From assembly GCF_020042665.1 (NCBI RefSeq), contig NZ_CP083376.1:1276001-1340000 (forward strand): DNA of 64,000 bases, given 5' to 3'. The notes beneath the pieces are model-generated. The model was given only the letters and a program-made list of their open reading frames with translations, searched no databases and was not told the DNA's origin. The DNA comes from Pseudoxanthomonas sp. X-1. Its GTDB lineage: Bacteria > Pseudomonadota > Gammaproteobacteria > Xanthomonadales > Xanthomonadaceae. Of this stretch, positions 9,466-17,884 are shown one piece after another. A program made the translations under genes and the position numbers. Each line of letters begins with the position of its first letter. Positions within the stretch are counted from its first letter, which is position 1.

Positions 9466-10326
9466 ATGGCCCGCGCACAGCCGCTGGTCGGCGAACTCAT
9501 CCCGGCGGGCCAGGCGGGCACGCTCGGCCCGCACGAGCTCGAACAGCTGCGCCAGGCCGTGCGCAGGCTGGAACACCCCAGCTTCGGCGCGCGCGTGGCC
9601 AATCTGGTCGGCGCACCGGTGGAGCGGCTGGTCGGCTTCCTGCCGCGCCGCGCCCATGCGCTGATCGCCGCGGCCACGCGCAAGGCCATCGGCGCGGCCC
9701 TGCGCCTGTCGTTGACCACGCTGGACACGCGCGTGCCGGCCGAAGGCGCGCGCAAGTCCTCGGACTGGTGGCATCTGGGCGCGACCTCGGCCACCGGCGC
9801 CTTCGGCGGCGCGTTCGGCCTGACCGCGCTGGCGATCGAACTGCCGCTGACCACCACGATCATGCTGCGCTCCATCGCCGACATCGCCCGCAGCGAGGGT
9901 GCCGACCTCAACGACCCGGCCGTGCGCCTGGAATGCGTGCGCGTGCTGGCGATGGGCGGGCCATCGTCGGCCGACGACGCGGCCGAGGTCGGCTATTACG
10001 CCGCGCGCGAGGCGATGAGCCGCATGGTCGCCGACGCGGCCACGCACGTGGCGCGCCACGGCCTGCAGAAGGAAGGCGCGCCGGTGCTGGTCGGGCTGGT
10101 CAAGGCCATCGCCGAGCGCTACTCGATCCAGGTCAGCGAGAAGGCCGCCGCGCAGTGGATGCCGGTGCTCGGCGCGCTGGGCGGGGCGACGGTCAATGCC
10201 GTGTTCACCGACCACTTCCAGAGCATGGCCCGCGGCCACTTCGTCGTCCGCCGCCTCGAACGCCTGCACGGCCCGGAGACGGTGCGCGTGGCGTATGAGG
10301 CGCTGGCGCGGCTGATGGAGGAGTAG
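9466..10326 (+). CDS. EcsC family protein
   Basis: This 286-residue protein matches the EcsC family, named after a Bacillus protein encoded beside the EcsAB exporter. Its biochemical role is not known. Typical features are the HPSFGARVANLVGAPVERLV opening, the Gly/Ala-rich hydrophobic TSATGAFGGAFGLTALAIELPLTTTIMLRS core (about 103-132), and AVRLECVRVLAMGG followed by a C-terminal FTDHFQSMARGHF. I placed the start at ATG 9466, right after the stop of the TPR gene; the open frame reaches further left, but only as a shadow of that gene. Association with the TPR membrane protein suggests an envelope role, which is inference. Confidence 0.85.
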   Translation: MARAQPLVGELIPAGQAGTLGPHELEQLRQAVRRLEHPSFGARVANLVGAPVERLVGFLPRRAHALIAAATRKAIGAALRLSLTTLDTRVPAEGARKSSDWWHLGATSATGAFGGAFGLTALAIELPLTTTIMLRSIADIARSEGADLNDPAVRLECVRVLAMGGPSSADDAAEVGYYAAREAMSRMVADAATHVARHGLQKEGAPVLVGLVKAIAERYSIQVSEKAAAQWMPVLGALGGATVNAVFTDHFQSMARGHFVVRRLERLHGPETVRVAYEALARLMEE

Positions 10327-10347
10327 GGGGAGCAAGGAGGGAGTTCA

Positions 10348-10411
10348 GAGGAACGAGGAAAAAGCGAAGGCGGTAGCGCCGGCTCTGTCAGCCACTCGTT
10401 CCCCGTTCCTC
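10348..10411. terminator. Inverted repeat between convergent genes (possible bidirectional terminator)
   Basis: GAGGAACGAGGAA (10348-10360) is nearly complementary to TTCCCCGTTCCTC (10399-10411). The pair straddles the meeting point of the EcsC gene and the glycosyltransferase gene. The right arm lies inside the last codons of the glycosyltransferase. The U-tract is poor, so termination is only a suggestion. Confidence 0.4.
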
Positions 10412-12523
10412 TTCACGCGTTCCCGCTTCAAAGAACAGTCGCCTTACCGTCGCGCGCGCCGCGTCCAGCGAGAAGTGCCGACGCACATTGTCCAGGCCGT
10501 TGCCGGACAGCTGGCGCCACAGCGCGGCGTCGCCGTCCAGGCGCAGCACGGCATCGGCGAAGGCCTGGGGCGTGTCGGCCACCAGCACGTCCAGCCCGTC
10601 GCGCAGGTGCATGCCTTCGACCGCGATCGAGGTCGCCACCACCGGCAGGCCGTGGGCCATGGCCTGGTTGACCTTGCCCTTGACCCCGGCGCCGAAACGC
10701 AGCGGCGCCAGCGCGATGCGGCTGGCGTCCAGCAGCGGCTGCAGGTCGGGCACGTGGCCGTGGACGATGAGATGGGCGCCGGCCAGGCGCCGCACCTGCG
10801 GCGGCGGGTCCATGCCCACCACGTGCAGGCGCAGGCGCGGGGCGCGGGCCAGGATCAGCGGCAGCACCTGCTCGCCGAACCACACCACCGCATCGACATT
10901 GGGCGGGTGGTGGAAGCCGCCGACGAACAGCAGGTCGGCGCGGTCCTCGAACGCACCGCCGGGCGTGGCCGGGCGATGCAGGTTGGACAGGATCTCCACG
11001 CGCACCTGCGGCGCCACGCGCGCCAGTTCCCCGGCCTCGACCGGGCTGACCACCACGGTGGTGTCGGCCGCCGCCATCACCGCCAGTTCGCGCGCCTGGG
11101 TGGCCTGCGCCTGGCGCAGCATGGCCGCATCGCCGCCGGTCTGTGCGCCGCGCTGTTCGCGCAGGTAGTGCAGGTCCACGGTGTCGAACACCACCCTGGC
11201 CTGCGGCGCATGCGTGCGCAGCAGCGGCACCACCGCGTCGGCCACGTAGTGGCGGCAGACCATCGCCGTGGCGAAGCGCGCGCCGTGCTGGCGCAGGAAA
11301 CGCGGCAGGGCCGTGGCGAACGGTGCGTACCAGACCTCCACGCCCATGGCCTGCAGCGCCTCGGTGTAGCCGGGCACGTGCGCCAGGTCGGCGGCGACGA
11401 ACACCACGTGCGCGCCTTCCTCCTGGAGCAGCGCGATCAGGTTGACCAGCCGCAGCGAGGCCGAGTCGCGGTCCGGCCGCGGCGTCATCGAGTCGATCAG
11501 CAGCACCTGGCGCTGGTGCGCATGCAGGCTGGCCGGCGAGGGTTCGCTGCGCTGGGTCGGATGGGCCTGCAGCGTGGCCTGCCACTTGTCGGCGAAGACG
11601 GCGGCATTGCGCACCTGGTAGGCCTTGATGCCGCTGCCGGTGTCGTTGCCGGCGGTGGCACCTTCACGGTGCACCACCACCGAGGCCGGCTGGTACAGCA
11701 CGCGCTGGCCGGCCGCGCGCACGGCGAAGGCCAGGTCGGTGTCCTCGTAATAGGCCGGGGCGTAGCGGGTGTCGAAGCCGCCGACCTGTTCGAACAGCGC
11801 GCGCGGGATCGCCACCGCGGCGCCGGACAGGTAATCGGCCTCCCGAACATAGCCATAGCGCGGGTCGTCGGGCGAGTCGAAGCGGCCGTAGTTCCAGGCA
11901 GAGCCATCGGCGAACACCACGCCGCCGGCCTCCTGCAGGCGGCCGTCCGGATAGACCAGCTTCGCCCCGGCCAGCCCGGTGCCGGGGTGGGTGTCGAAGG
12001 TGCCCAGCAGCGCCTCCAGCCAGCCGGGCTGGGGCAGGGTGTCGTTGTTGAGGAACACCAGGTAGCGCCCGCGCGCCAGCGCCGCGCCATCGTTGCAGGC
12101 GGCGATGAAGCCGCCGTTGCGCGGGCGCAGGTGGTAGCGCAGGCCCTGCACCTGCGGCAGGCAGGCGGCGGTGGCGTCGGGCGAGCCGTCGTCGACCACG
12201 ATGATCTCCACCGGCAGCGCCGGCGGCCGGGCGGCCAGCGCGCGCAGGCAGTCCACGGTCATCTGCAGCTGGCCGTAGACCGGGATGACCAGGCTGGCCA
12301 GCGGCGCCTCGGCGGCCGGCACGGCGAAGGGCGAGAACGGCTGCGAGGCCGGCAGCCACAGCGGCCGGGCGGGAGCGGGGCGGGTCAGGGCACCGGCCAG
12401 GCGCTGCCAGGCGCGGCGGGCGGTCGCGGCCAGGCCGCGGCTGCGCGCGCTGGCGATGACGCGCCGCAGGGTGGAGGACGCCCGCGTCCAGGCGAAGCGC
12501 GCCTCATCCCACAACATCCTCAT
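10388..12523 (-). CDS. Two-domain glycosyltransferase (GT2 + GT4 type)
   Basis: The protein has 711 residues. Its N-terminal half is a GT-A, family-2-like transferase: ASLVIPVYGQ, IIVVDDGSPD and the FLNNDT metal-site region, then YYEDTDLAFAVRAAGQRV. The C-terminal half is a GT-B domain, with LFVGGFHHPPNVDAVVWFG and the donor-site stretch APLRFGAGVKGKVNQAMAHG. Such fusions usually build polysaccharide or glycoprotein glycans at the cytoplasmic face, adding two sugars in sequence. No other sugar genes flank it, so the substrate cannot be guessed. ATG 12523 and 12517 are both possible starts. The last residues (TREEERGTSG) come from a local repeat and look unlike family sequence. It is divergent from mrcB. 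Confidence 0.85.
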   Translation of the reverse strand: MRMLWDEARFAWTRASSTLRRVIASARSRGLAATARRAWQRLAGALTRPAPARPLWLPASQPFSPFAVPAAEAPLASLVIPVYGQLQMTVDCLRALAARPPALPVEIIVVDDGSPDATAACLPQVQGLRYHLRPRNGGFIAACNDGAALARGRYLVFLNNDTLPQPGWLEALLGTFDTHPGTGLAGAKLVYPDGRLQEAGGVVFADGSAWNYGRFDSPDDPRYGYVREADYLSGAAVAIPRALFEQVGGFDTRYAPAYYEDTDLAFAVRAAGQRVLYQPASVVVHREGATAGNDTGSGIKAYQVRNAAVFADKWQATLQAHPTQRSEPSPASLHAHQRQVLLIDSMTPRPDRDSASLRLVNLIALLQEEGAHVVFVAADLAHVPGYTEALQAMGVEVWYAPFATALPRFLRQHGARFATAMVCRHYVADAVVPLLRTHAPQARVVFDTVDLHYLREQRGAQTGGDAAMLRQAQATQARELAVMAAADTTVVVSPVEAGELARVAPQVRVEILSNLHRPATPGGAFEDRADLLFVGGFHHPPNVDAVVWFGEQVLPLILARAPRLRLHVVGMDPPPQVRRLAGAHLIVHGHVPDLQPLLDASRIALAPLRFGAGVKGKVNQAMAHGLPVVATSIAVEGMHLRDGLDVLVADTPQAFADAVLRLDGDAALWRQLSGNGLDNVRRHFSLDAARATVRRLFFEAGTREEERGTSG

Positions 12524-12620
12524 CAGAACTCAACTCCGGCTGATCGGGCGGAAGGCCCCGCGGCCGGCCGCGTGCGGGGCTGCGCTAGACTCTCCTGTCC
12601 TTTTCATTGTCGCATCACCT

Positions 12621-15050
12621 GTGGCCCGCAACGATTACGACGCCGACGAGGCGTACGACGACGAGCACGACGAGGCCACAACGGCCCCCCCGGCCTGGCG
12701 CAACCGCCTGATCACCGCCGTGTTGGCGCTGCTGGGCTTGGGGCTGGGCTTCATGATTCCGTACGTGGCCTACCTGAACCACCAGGTCAGCCAGCGCTTC
12801 GGCGCGCTGCAGTGGCAGATCCCCACCCGCGTCTACGCCCGCCCGCTGCCGCTGGCCGAGGGCGAGGCGCTGGATGCGGCCACGCTGAAGACCGAGCTGG
12901 ATGCGGCCTCCTACCAGGACGACGGCAAGGGCCAGCTGCCCGGCACCTACGCGCGCGACGGCAACCGCTTCACCATCGCCAGCCGCGGCTTCACCGACGT
13001 GGACTACATCATCCCGGCCACGCGCATCCAGGTGACCCTGGCGGCCGGCGAGGTGCAGGGCCTGCGCGACCTGGCCCGCGGCCGCAACATCCGCTCGGCG
13101 CGGCTGGACCCGGCGCGCATCGCCACCCTCTACGGGCAGCAGCAGGAAGAGCGCCGGCTGGTGCGGCTGGAGGACGTGCCCGAACTGCTGGTCACCGGCC
13201 TGCAGGCGGTGGAGGACCGCGACTTCGCCACCCACCACGGCATCGACCTGTCCGGCATCGCGCGCGCCGGCTGGGAGTTCGTCAGCAGCGGCGGCCAGGT
13301 GCGCCAGGGCGCCAGCACGCTGACCCAGCAGCTGGCCCGCAGCGGCCTGCTCGGGATCGGCCGCGAGCAGACCGTGGGCCGCAAGTTCAACGAGATCCTG
13401 TACGCGCTGATCCTGGAGGCGCGCTACGACAAGCGCACCATCCTGGAGGCCTACTTCAACCAGGTGTACTGGGGCCAGCGCGGCAGCCAGGCCATCCATG
13501 GCGTGTCGGCGGCGTCCGAGTTCTGGTTCGGCCGCGACCTGGACAGCCTGTCAACCGAGCAGATGGCGCTGCTGATCGGCATCGTCAAAGGCCCGTCCTA
13601 CTACGATCCGCGCCGCCATCCCGAGCGCGCCCGCGAGCGCCGCGACCTGGCCCTGCGCCGGATGCTGGCGACCAGGCTGATCGACCAGAAGGAGTTCGAC
13701 CGCGCGGTGAAGGCCCCGCTGGGCGTGACCGCCGACCCGGGCATCACCGCGGCCAACCGCTTCCCGGCCTACGTGGACCTGGTGCGCCGCCAGCTGGCCC
13801 ACGACTACCCGGCCGATGCCCTGCAGGGCGCTGGCCTGACCGTGATGACCGGCATGTCGCCCTCGGCCCAGGCCTATGCCGAAGGCGCGGTCAAGCGCAC
13901 CATCGACCAGCTGCAGAAGGGCAAGCGCCCGCCGCTGCAGGCCGGCCTGGTGCTGACCGACACCCACAACGGCGACGTGCTGGCGGTGATCGGCAACCGC
14001 GACGTGGCCGTGCCCGGCTTCAACCGCGCGGTCGAGGCCCAGCGCCAGGTCGGCTCGATCATCAAGCCCTTCGTCTACCTGCTGGCGCTGTCGCAGCCCG
14101 ATACCTGGTCGCTGGCCAGCTGGGTGGACGATGAGCCGATCACCGTGCCCCTGGGCCGCGGCAGGAGCTGGAGCCCGTCCAACTCCGACAACCGCAGCCA
14201 CGGCCGGGTGCGGGTGATCGACGCGCTGGCCCATTCCTACAACCAGGCCACGGTGCGGGTGGGCCTGAAGGTCGATCCGCAGCGCGTGGCCGACCTGCTC
14301 AAGGTGCTGGCCGGCGTCGAGGCCGAGGTCAATCCCTCGCTGATCCTGGGCGCGACCGAACAGAGCCCGTACGCGATGGCGCAGGCCTACCAGTTCCTGG
14401 CGTCGGGCGGGCAGATCCAGCCGCTGCACGCCGTGCGCGGGGTGATCGACGCGCAGGGCCGGGTGCTCAACCGCTACGACAAGACGCCGGCCAAGGCGCA
14501 GGAGGGCGATTCGATCGCCGCCCACCTGGTCACCGTGGCGCTGCAGGCGGTGGTCACCGACGGCACCGGCCGCCAGCTGCTCAGCGACGGCCTGGGACGG
14601 CTGTCCCCGGCCGGCAAGACCGGCACCAGCAACGACGGCCGCGACAGCTGGTTCGCCGGCTACACCGGCGATCATCTGGCCGTGGTGTGGATGGGCAACG
14701 ACGAGAACCTGGAGACCGGCCTGTACGGCGCCACCGGCGCGATGAAGGTCTGGTCGGGCATCTTCTCGCGCCTGCCCAGCGCGCCGCTGCAGGTCTCTAG
14801 CCAGGGCCTGGACTGGCAGTGGGTCGCCGAGTCGGCCGCCACCGACGCCAGCTGCCCGGGCGCGCGCCGGTTCCCGTTCGTGGCCGGCCACGCGCCGCCG
14901 TACCAGCCCTGCCAGCAGTTCACCGCGCCCGAGGAGCAGTCCGGCGGCTGGCGTCGCTGGTTCGGCCTGCCGCCCAAGGACGAGCCGGAAGCCCCGGCCC
15001 GCGAACTGCCGACCCCGACCCCGCCGCCGCCGTCCACGAGCCCGCTATGA
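12621..15050 (+). CDS. mrcB: Penicillin-binding protein 1B (bifunctional transglycosylase/transpeptidase)
   Basis: This class A PBP polymerises and cross-links peptidoglycan in the periplasm. The 809 residues run: acidic cytoplasmic tail, membrane anchor (about 28-50), UB2H-like region, and GT51 transglycosylase with catalytic QAVEDRDF (Glu198) and GASTLTQQLAR. The transpeptidase follows, with SIIK (nucleophile Ser479), SYN (539-541) and KTGTS (666-670). The tail is Pro-rich. GTG 12621 is chosen because it opens the usual Asp/Glu-rich N-terminus; the frame extends further left through non-homologous sequence inside the divergent glycosyltransferase gene. The stop codon overlaps the ATG of the next gene (ATGA), so the lipoprotein downstream is translationally coupled and may be a PBP1B cofactor. 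Confidence 0.95.
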   Translation: MARNDYDADEAYDDEHDEATTAPPAWRNRLITAVLALLGLGLGFMIPYVAYLNHQVSQRFGALQWQIPTRVYARPLPLAEGEALDAATLKTELDAASYQDDGKGQLPGTYARDGNRFTIASRGFTDVDYIIPATRIQVTLAAGEVQGLRDLARGRNIRSARLDPARIATLYGQQQEERRLVRLEDVPELLVTGLQAVEDRDFATHHGIDLSGIARAGWEFVSSGGQVRQGASTLTQQLARSGLLGIGREQTVGRKFNEILYALILEARYDKRTILEAYFNQVYWGQRGSQAIHGVSAASEFWFGRDLDSLSTEQMALLIGIVKGPSYYDPRRHPERARERRDLALRRMLATRLIDQKEFDRAVKAPLGVTADPGITAANRFPAYVDLVRRQLAHDYPADALQGAGLTVMTGMSPSAQAYAEGAVKRTIDQLQKGKRPPLQAGLVLTDTHNGDVLAVIGNRDVAVPGFNRAVEAQRQVGSIIKPFVYLLALSQPDTWSLASWVDDEPITVPLGRGRSWSPSNSDNRSHGRVRVIDALAHSYNQATVRVGLKVDPQRVADLLKVLAGVEAEVNPSLILGATEQSPYAMAQAYQFLASGGQIQPLHAVRGVIDAQGRVLNRYDKTPAKAQEGDSIAAHLVTVALQAVVTDGTGRQLLSDGLGRLSPAGKTGTSNDGRDSWFAGYTGDHLAVVWMGNDENLETGLYGATGAMKVWSGIFSRLPSAPLQVSSQGLDWQWVAESAATDASCPGARRFPFVAGHAPPYQPCQQFTAPEEQSGGWRRWFGLPPKDEPEAPARELPTPTPPPPSTSPL

Positions 15051-15574
15051 CCCGCCCCTGCCGCCTTGCCCTGGCCTGCGCGCTGCTGCTGCCGCTGGCC
15101 GCCTGCGTGACCGAACCGCCGCCGCCGCCGGCCGCCCCGGCGCCGCCGCGCCTGACCCCGACCCAGGCGCTGAACGCCGTGCTGGCCGTGGCCAAGACCG
15201 ACGACCGCGAACTGGACGTGCAGCCGATCCGCGACCCGCAGGTCGAGGACCTGCGCGAGGCCTCGGTGGCCGCCCAGCGCCGCCGCGATTGGCAGGCCTC
15301 GGCCGACGCTCTCAACCAGGCCCTGCTGATCAGCCCGGACGATCCGGCCGTGCTGCAGGAGCGGGCCGAGGTCGCCCTGGCCCTGGGCGACTGGGAGCGC
15401 GCCGAGACGCTGGCGCGCAAGGCGCTGTCGCTGGGCTCGAAGACCGGCCCGCTGTGCCGGCGCCACTGGTCGACCATCGAGCAGTCGCAGATCGCCCGCG
15501 GCGAGACGCAGAACGCGGCCTCGGCGCACGTCCAGATCGCGGCCTGCACTGTGGCCGGCTTCGACCGGATGTGA
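15047..15574 (+). CDS. TPR lipoprotein coupled to PBP1B
   Basis: This 175-residue lipoprotein has a signal peptide ending in the lipobox LAAC (Cys19), then a Pro/Ala linker and a TPR-like helical region. The region RRDWQASADALNQALLISPDDPAVLQERAEVALALGDWERAETLARKAL contains two helix-turn-helix repeats. It starts inside the mrcB stop codon. By position and type it could regulate PBP1B, as outer-membrane lipoprotein cofactors such as LpoB do in enterobacteria, or CsiV/LpoP-type TPR lipoproteins in Acinetobacter and Pseudomonas. That is inference from context; there is no LpoB-like sequence. LpoP of Pseudomonas, also a TPR lipoprotein encoded beside PBP1B, is the closest conceptual match. Confidence 0.85.
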   Translation: MTRPCRLALACALLLPLAACVTEPPPPPAAPAPPRLTPTQALNAVLAVAKTDDRELDVQPIRDPQVEDLREASVAAQRRRDWQASADALNQALLISPDDPAVLQERAEVALALGDWERAETLARKALSLGSKTGPLCRRHWSTIEQSQIARGETQNAASAHVQIAACTVAGFDRM

Positions 15575-15605
15575 GCGGCGCCGGTCGCCGCCGCGCGGCG
15601 CGCTG

Positions 15606-17618
15606 ATGGCGCAGCTGTCGCAGGCCAGCTGCGAGGCGCTGGGTGAGGGCGGCGCCCTGGCCCAGCGCCTGGAGAACTTCGTCCCGCGCCAGGCGCAGCT
15701 GGCCCTCACCGGGGCCATCGCTGATGCGCTGGATGCGCGCGAGACCCTGCTGGCCGAGGCCGGCACCGGCACCGGCAAGACCTACGCCTACCTGGTGCCG
15801 GTGCTGCTGTCCGGGCTGAAGGCGATCCTGTCCACCGGCACCCGCGCCCTGCAGGACCAGCTGTTCCACCGCGACCTGCCGCGCGTGCGCGCCGCGCTCG
15901 GCGTGGGCCACAGCGCCGCGCTGCTCAAGGGGCGGGCGAACTATCTGTGCCGCTACCGGTTGGCGCAGGCGCGCGGCGAGCCGCGCTTCGTCTCGCGCGA
16001 GCAGGCCGACCAGTTCCAGCGCATCGTGGTGTGGAGCGGGCGCACCCGCTACGGCGACATGGCCGAGCTCGACTCCCTGCCCGAGGACTCGCCGCTGCTG
16101 CCCATGGTCACCTCGACCGTGGACAACTGCCTGGGCACCGAATGCCCGTTCTGGGACGACTGCTTCGTGGTCCAGGCGCGCCAGCGCGCCCAGGCCGCCG
16201 ACGTGGTGGTGGTCAACCATCACCTGCTGCTGGCCGACCTGGCGCTCAAGCAGGAGGGCTTCGGCGAGATCCTGCCGGGCGCGCAGGCGTTCGTGATCGA
16301 CGAGGCGCACCAGCTGCCGGAGCTGGCGGCGAACTTCTTCGGCGAAGGCTTCGGCCTGCGCCCGCTGCAGGAGCTGCTGCGCGATGTCCTGGTCGAGGCG
16401 CGCCAGGCGCCCGGCGCGCTGGCGCCGCTGCAGCCGCCGGTGGCCGCGGCGGAGCAGACCCTGCGCGAACTGCGCGCGGCGATGGAGTTCCTGCCGCCGC
16501 GCGGCACGCGCGAGCGCGCGCTGGGCAGCGCGCCGGTGCGCGAGGGCTTCGACGCCTTGGTCGTGGCGCTGGAAGACCTGGCCCGCGCGCTGGCGCCGCT
16601 GGCCGACACCACGCCGGGCCTGGACGCCTGCAACGCGCGCTGCCGCGATATCACCGGCCGCCTGCTGCGCTGGCTGGGGGAGGACAGCGCGGAGGGGCCG
16701 CAGGCCCTGCTGCGCCATGCGGATGTGCCCCCGGCGGATCTCGACGACCTGCCGCTGGCGCCGGAAGGCGCGCCGCACGACGCCTCGACCGACGTCTTCT
16801 GGTACGAGCTGACCCCGCGCGGCTTCCGCTGCCAGCGCACCCCGCTGGATGTCTCCGGGCCGCTGCGCCAGCACCGGCAGGCCTCGCATGCGGCGTGGGT
16901 GTTCACCTCGGCCACGCTGACCGTGGGCGGTGGCTTCGACCACATCGCCCAGCGCCTGGGCCTGGACGACCCGCACACGCTGCTGCAGCCCAGCCCGTTC
17001 GACTGGCCGCGCCAGGCGCTGTGCTATCAGCCGCCGGGGCTGCCCGATCCCAATGCGCGCGGCTACGGCACGGCACTGGTCGCCGCGCTGTTGCCGGTGC
17101 TGCACGCCTCGGATGGGCGCGCGTTCCTGCTGTTCGCCTCGCACCGCGCACTGCGCGAGGCCGCCGAGGCGCTGCGCGACGCGCCCTGGCCGCTGTTCGT
17201 GCAGGGCCAGGCGCCGCGCGCCACGCTGCTGCAGCGCTTCCGCGAATCGGGCAACGGCGTGCTGCTGGGCTCGGCCAGTTTCCGCGAGGGCGTGGACGTG
17301 GTCGGCGAGGCGCTGAGCGTGGTGGCGATCGACAAGCTGCCCTTCGCCGCGCCGGACGACCCGGTGTTCGAGGCACGGCTGGAGGCGATCCGCAACGCCG
17401 GCGGCAACCCGTTCCGCGACGAACAGCTGCCGCAGGCGGTGATCGCGCTCAAGCAGGGCGTGGGCCGGCTGATCCGCAGCGAGACCGACCGCGGCGTGCT
17501 GGTGCTGTGCGACCCGCGCCTGTCGGGCAAGGCTTACGGCCGGGTGTTCATGCAGTCGCTGCCGCCGTTCGCGCGGACCCGCGAAGTGGCCGATGTGGCG
17601 GCGTTCTTCGGCAAGTGA
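15606..17618 (+). CDS. ATP-dependent DNA helicase, YoaA/DinG (XPD-like Fe-S) family
   Basis: This 670-residue superfamily 2 helicase unwinds DNA 5' to 3'. The Walker A motif is EAGTGTGKT (51-59) and the DEAH box is FVIDEAHQL (near 232). Four cysteines, at about 115, 175, 180 and 186 (YLCRY and DNCLGTECPFWDDC), fit the 4Fe-4S cluster of this family. The C-terminal domain has GSASFREGVDVVGEAL and the QGVGRLIRS motif VI. The length is close to E. coli YoaA (636) rather than DinG (716). YoaA takes part in repair of damaged replication forks. The start at ATG 15606 lies 31 bp after the lipoprotein stop, so the gene probably belongs to the mrcB transcript. Confidence 0.92.
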   Translation: MAQLSQASCEALGEGGALAQRLENFVPRQAQLALTGAIADALDARETLLAEAGTGTGKTYAYLVPVLLSGLKAILSTGTRALQDQLFHRDLPRVRAALGVGHSAALLKGRANYLCRYRLAQARGEPRFVSREQADQFQRIVVWSGRTRYGDMAELDSLPEDSPLLPMVTSTVDNCLGTECPFWDDCFVVQARQRAQAADVVVVNHHLLLADLALKQEGFGEILPGAQAFVIDEAHQLPELAANFFGEGFGLRPLQELLRDVLVEARQAPGALAPLQPPVAAAEQTLRELRAAMEFLPPRGTRERALGSAPVREGFDALVVALEDLARALAPLADTTPGLDACNARCRDITGRLLRWLGEDSAEGPQALLRHADVPPADLDDLPLAPEGAPHDASTDVFWYELTPRGFRCQRTPLDVSGPLRQHRQASHAAWVFTSATLTVGGGFDHIAQRLGLDDPHTLLQPSPFDWPRQALCYQPPGLPDPNARGYGTALVAALLPVLHASDGRAFLLFASHRALREAAEALRDAPWPLFVQGQAPRATLLQRFRESGNGVLLGSASFREGVDVVGEALSVVAIDKLPFAAPDDPVFEARLEAIRNAGGNPFRDEQLPQAVIALKQGVGRLIRSETDRGVLVLCDPRLSGKAYGRVFMQSLPPFARTREVADVAAFFGK

Positions 17619-17674
17619 GCGAAGCGCTGGTTGGGGAGCCGGTGCGGAAAGGGGAGGGCAGGACACTCGGGAAA

Positions 17675-17769
17675 GCCCCATCGCCGCCATGGCGGCTCCC
17701 ACCCAGCCCGCTTCCTCCGCCTCTGCCTTTTGCCTTTGATTGGTGGGAGCCGGCATGCCGGCGAGAGGC
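17675..17769. repeat. Paired inverted repeat, family B, copy 1
   Basis: GCCCCATCGCCGCCATGGCG plus GCTCCCAC (from about 17675) faces GTGGGAGCCGGCATGCCGGC (17743-17769). Each unit carries a central palindrome, GCCGCCATGGCGGC or GCCGGCATGCCGGC. The pair at 36353-36418 belongs to the same family. It occupies most of the gap between the helicase gene and nadE, where no gene is seen. Confidence 0.8.
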
Positions 17770-17884
17770 TTGACCGACAAGGTCCGACTTCACCGACGGT
17801 CGCGCCCGGCGCGTCGTTCGCACAGGCCGAGCGGGCGCTTCTGAAATAATGCGCGGGTCTGTCCCGCATCGCATCAGGTGACCC

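Noticed and set aside
10475..14134. 1219-residue plus-strand open frame spanning the glycosyltransferase and mrcB region
   Set aside because: It is an antisense shadow: repetitive Arg/His/Gln/Val-rich sequence with no domain, caused by high GC. The minus-strand glycosyltransferase and the plus-strand mrcB frame carry clear motifs instead.
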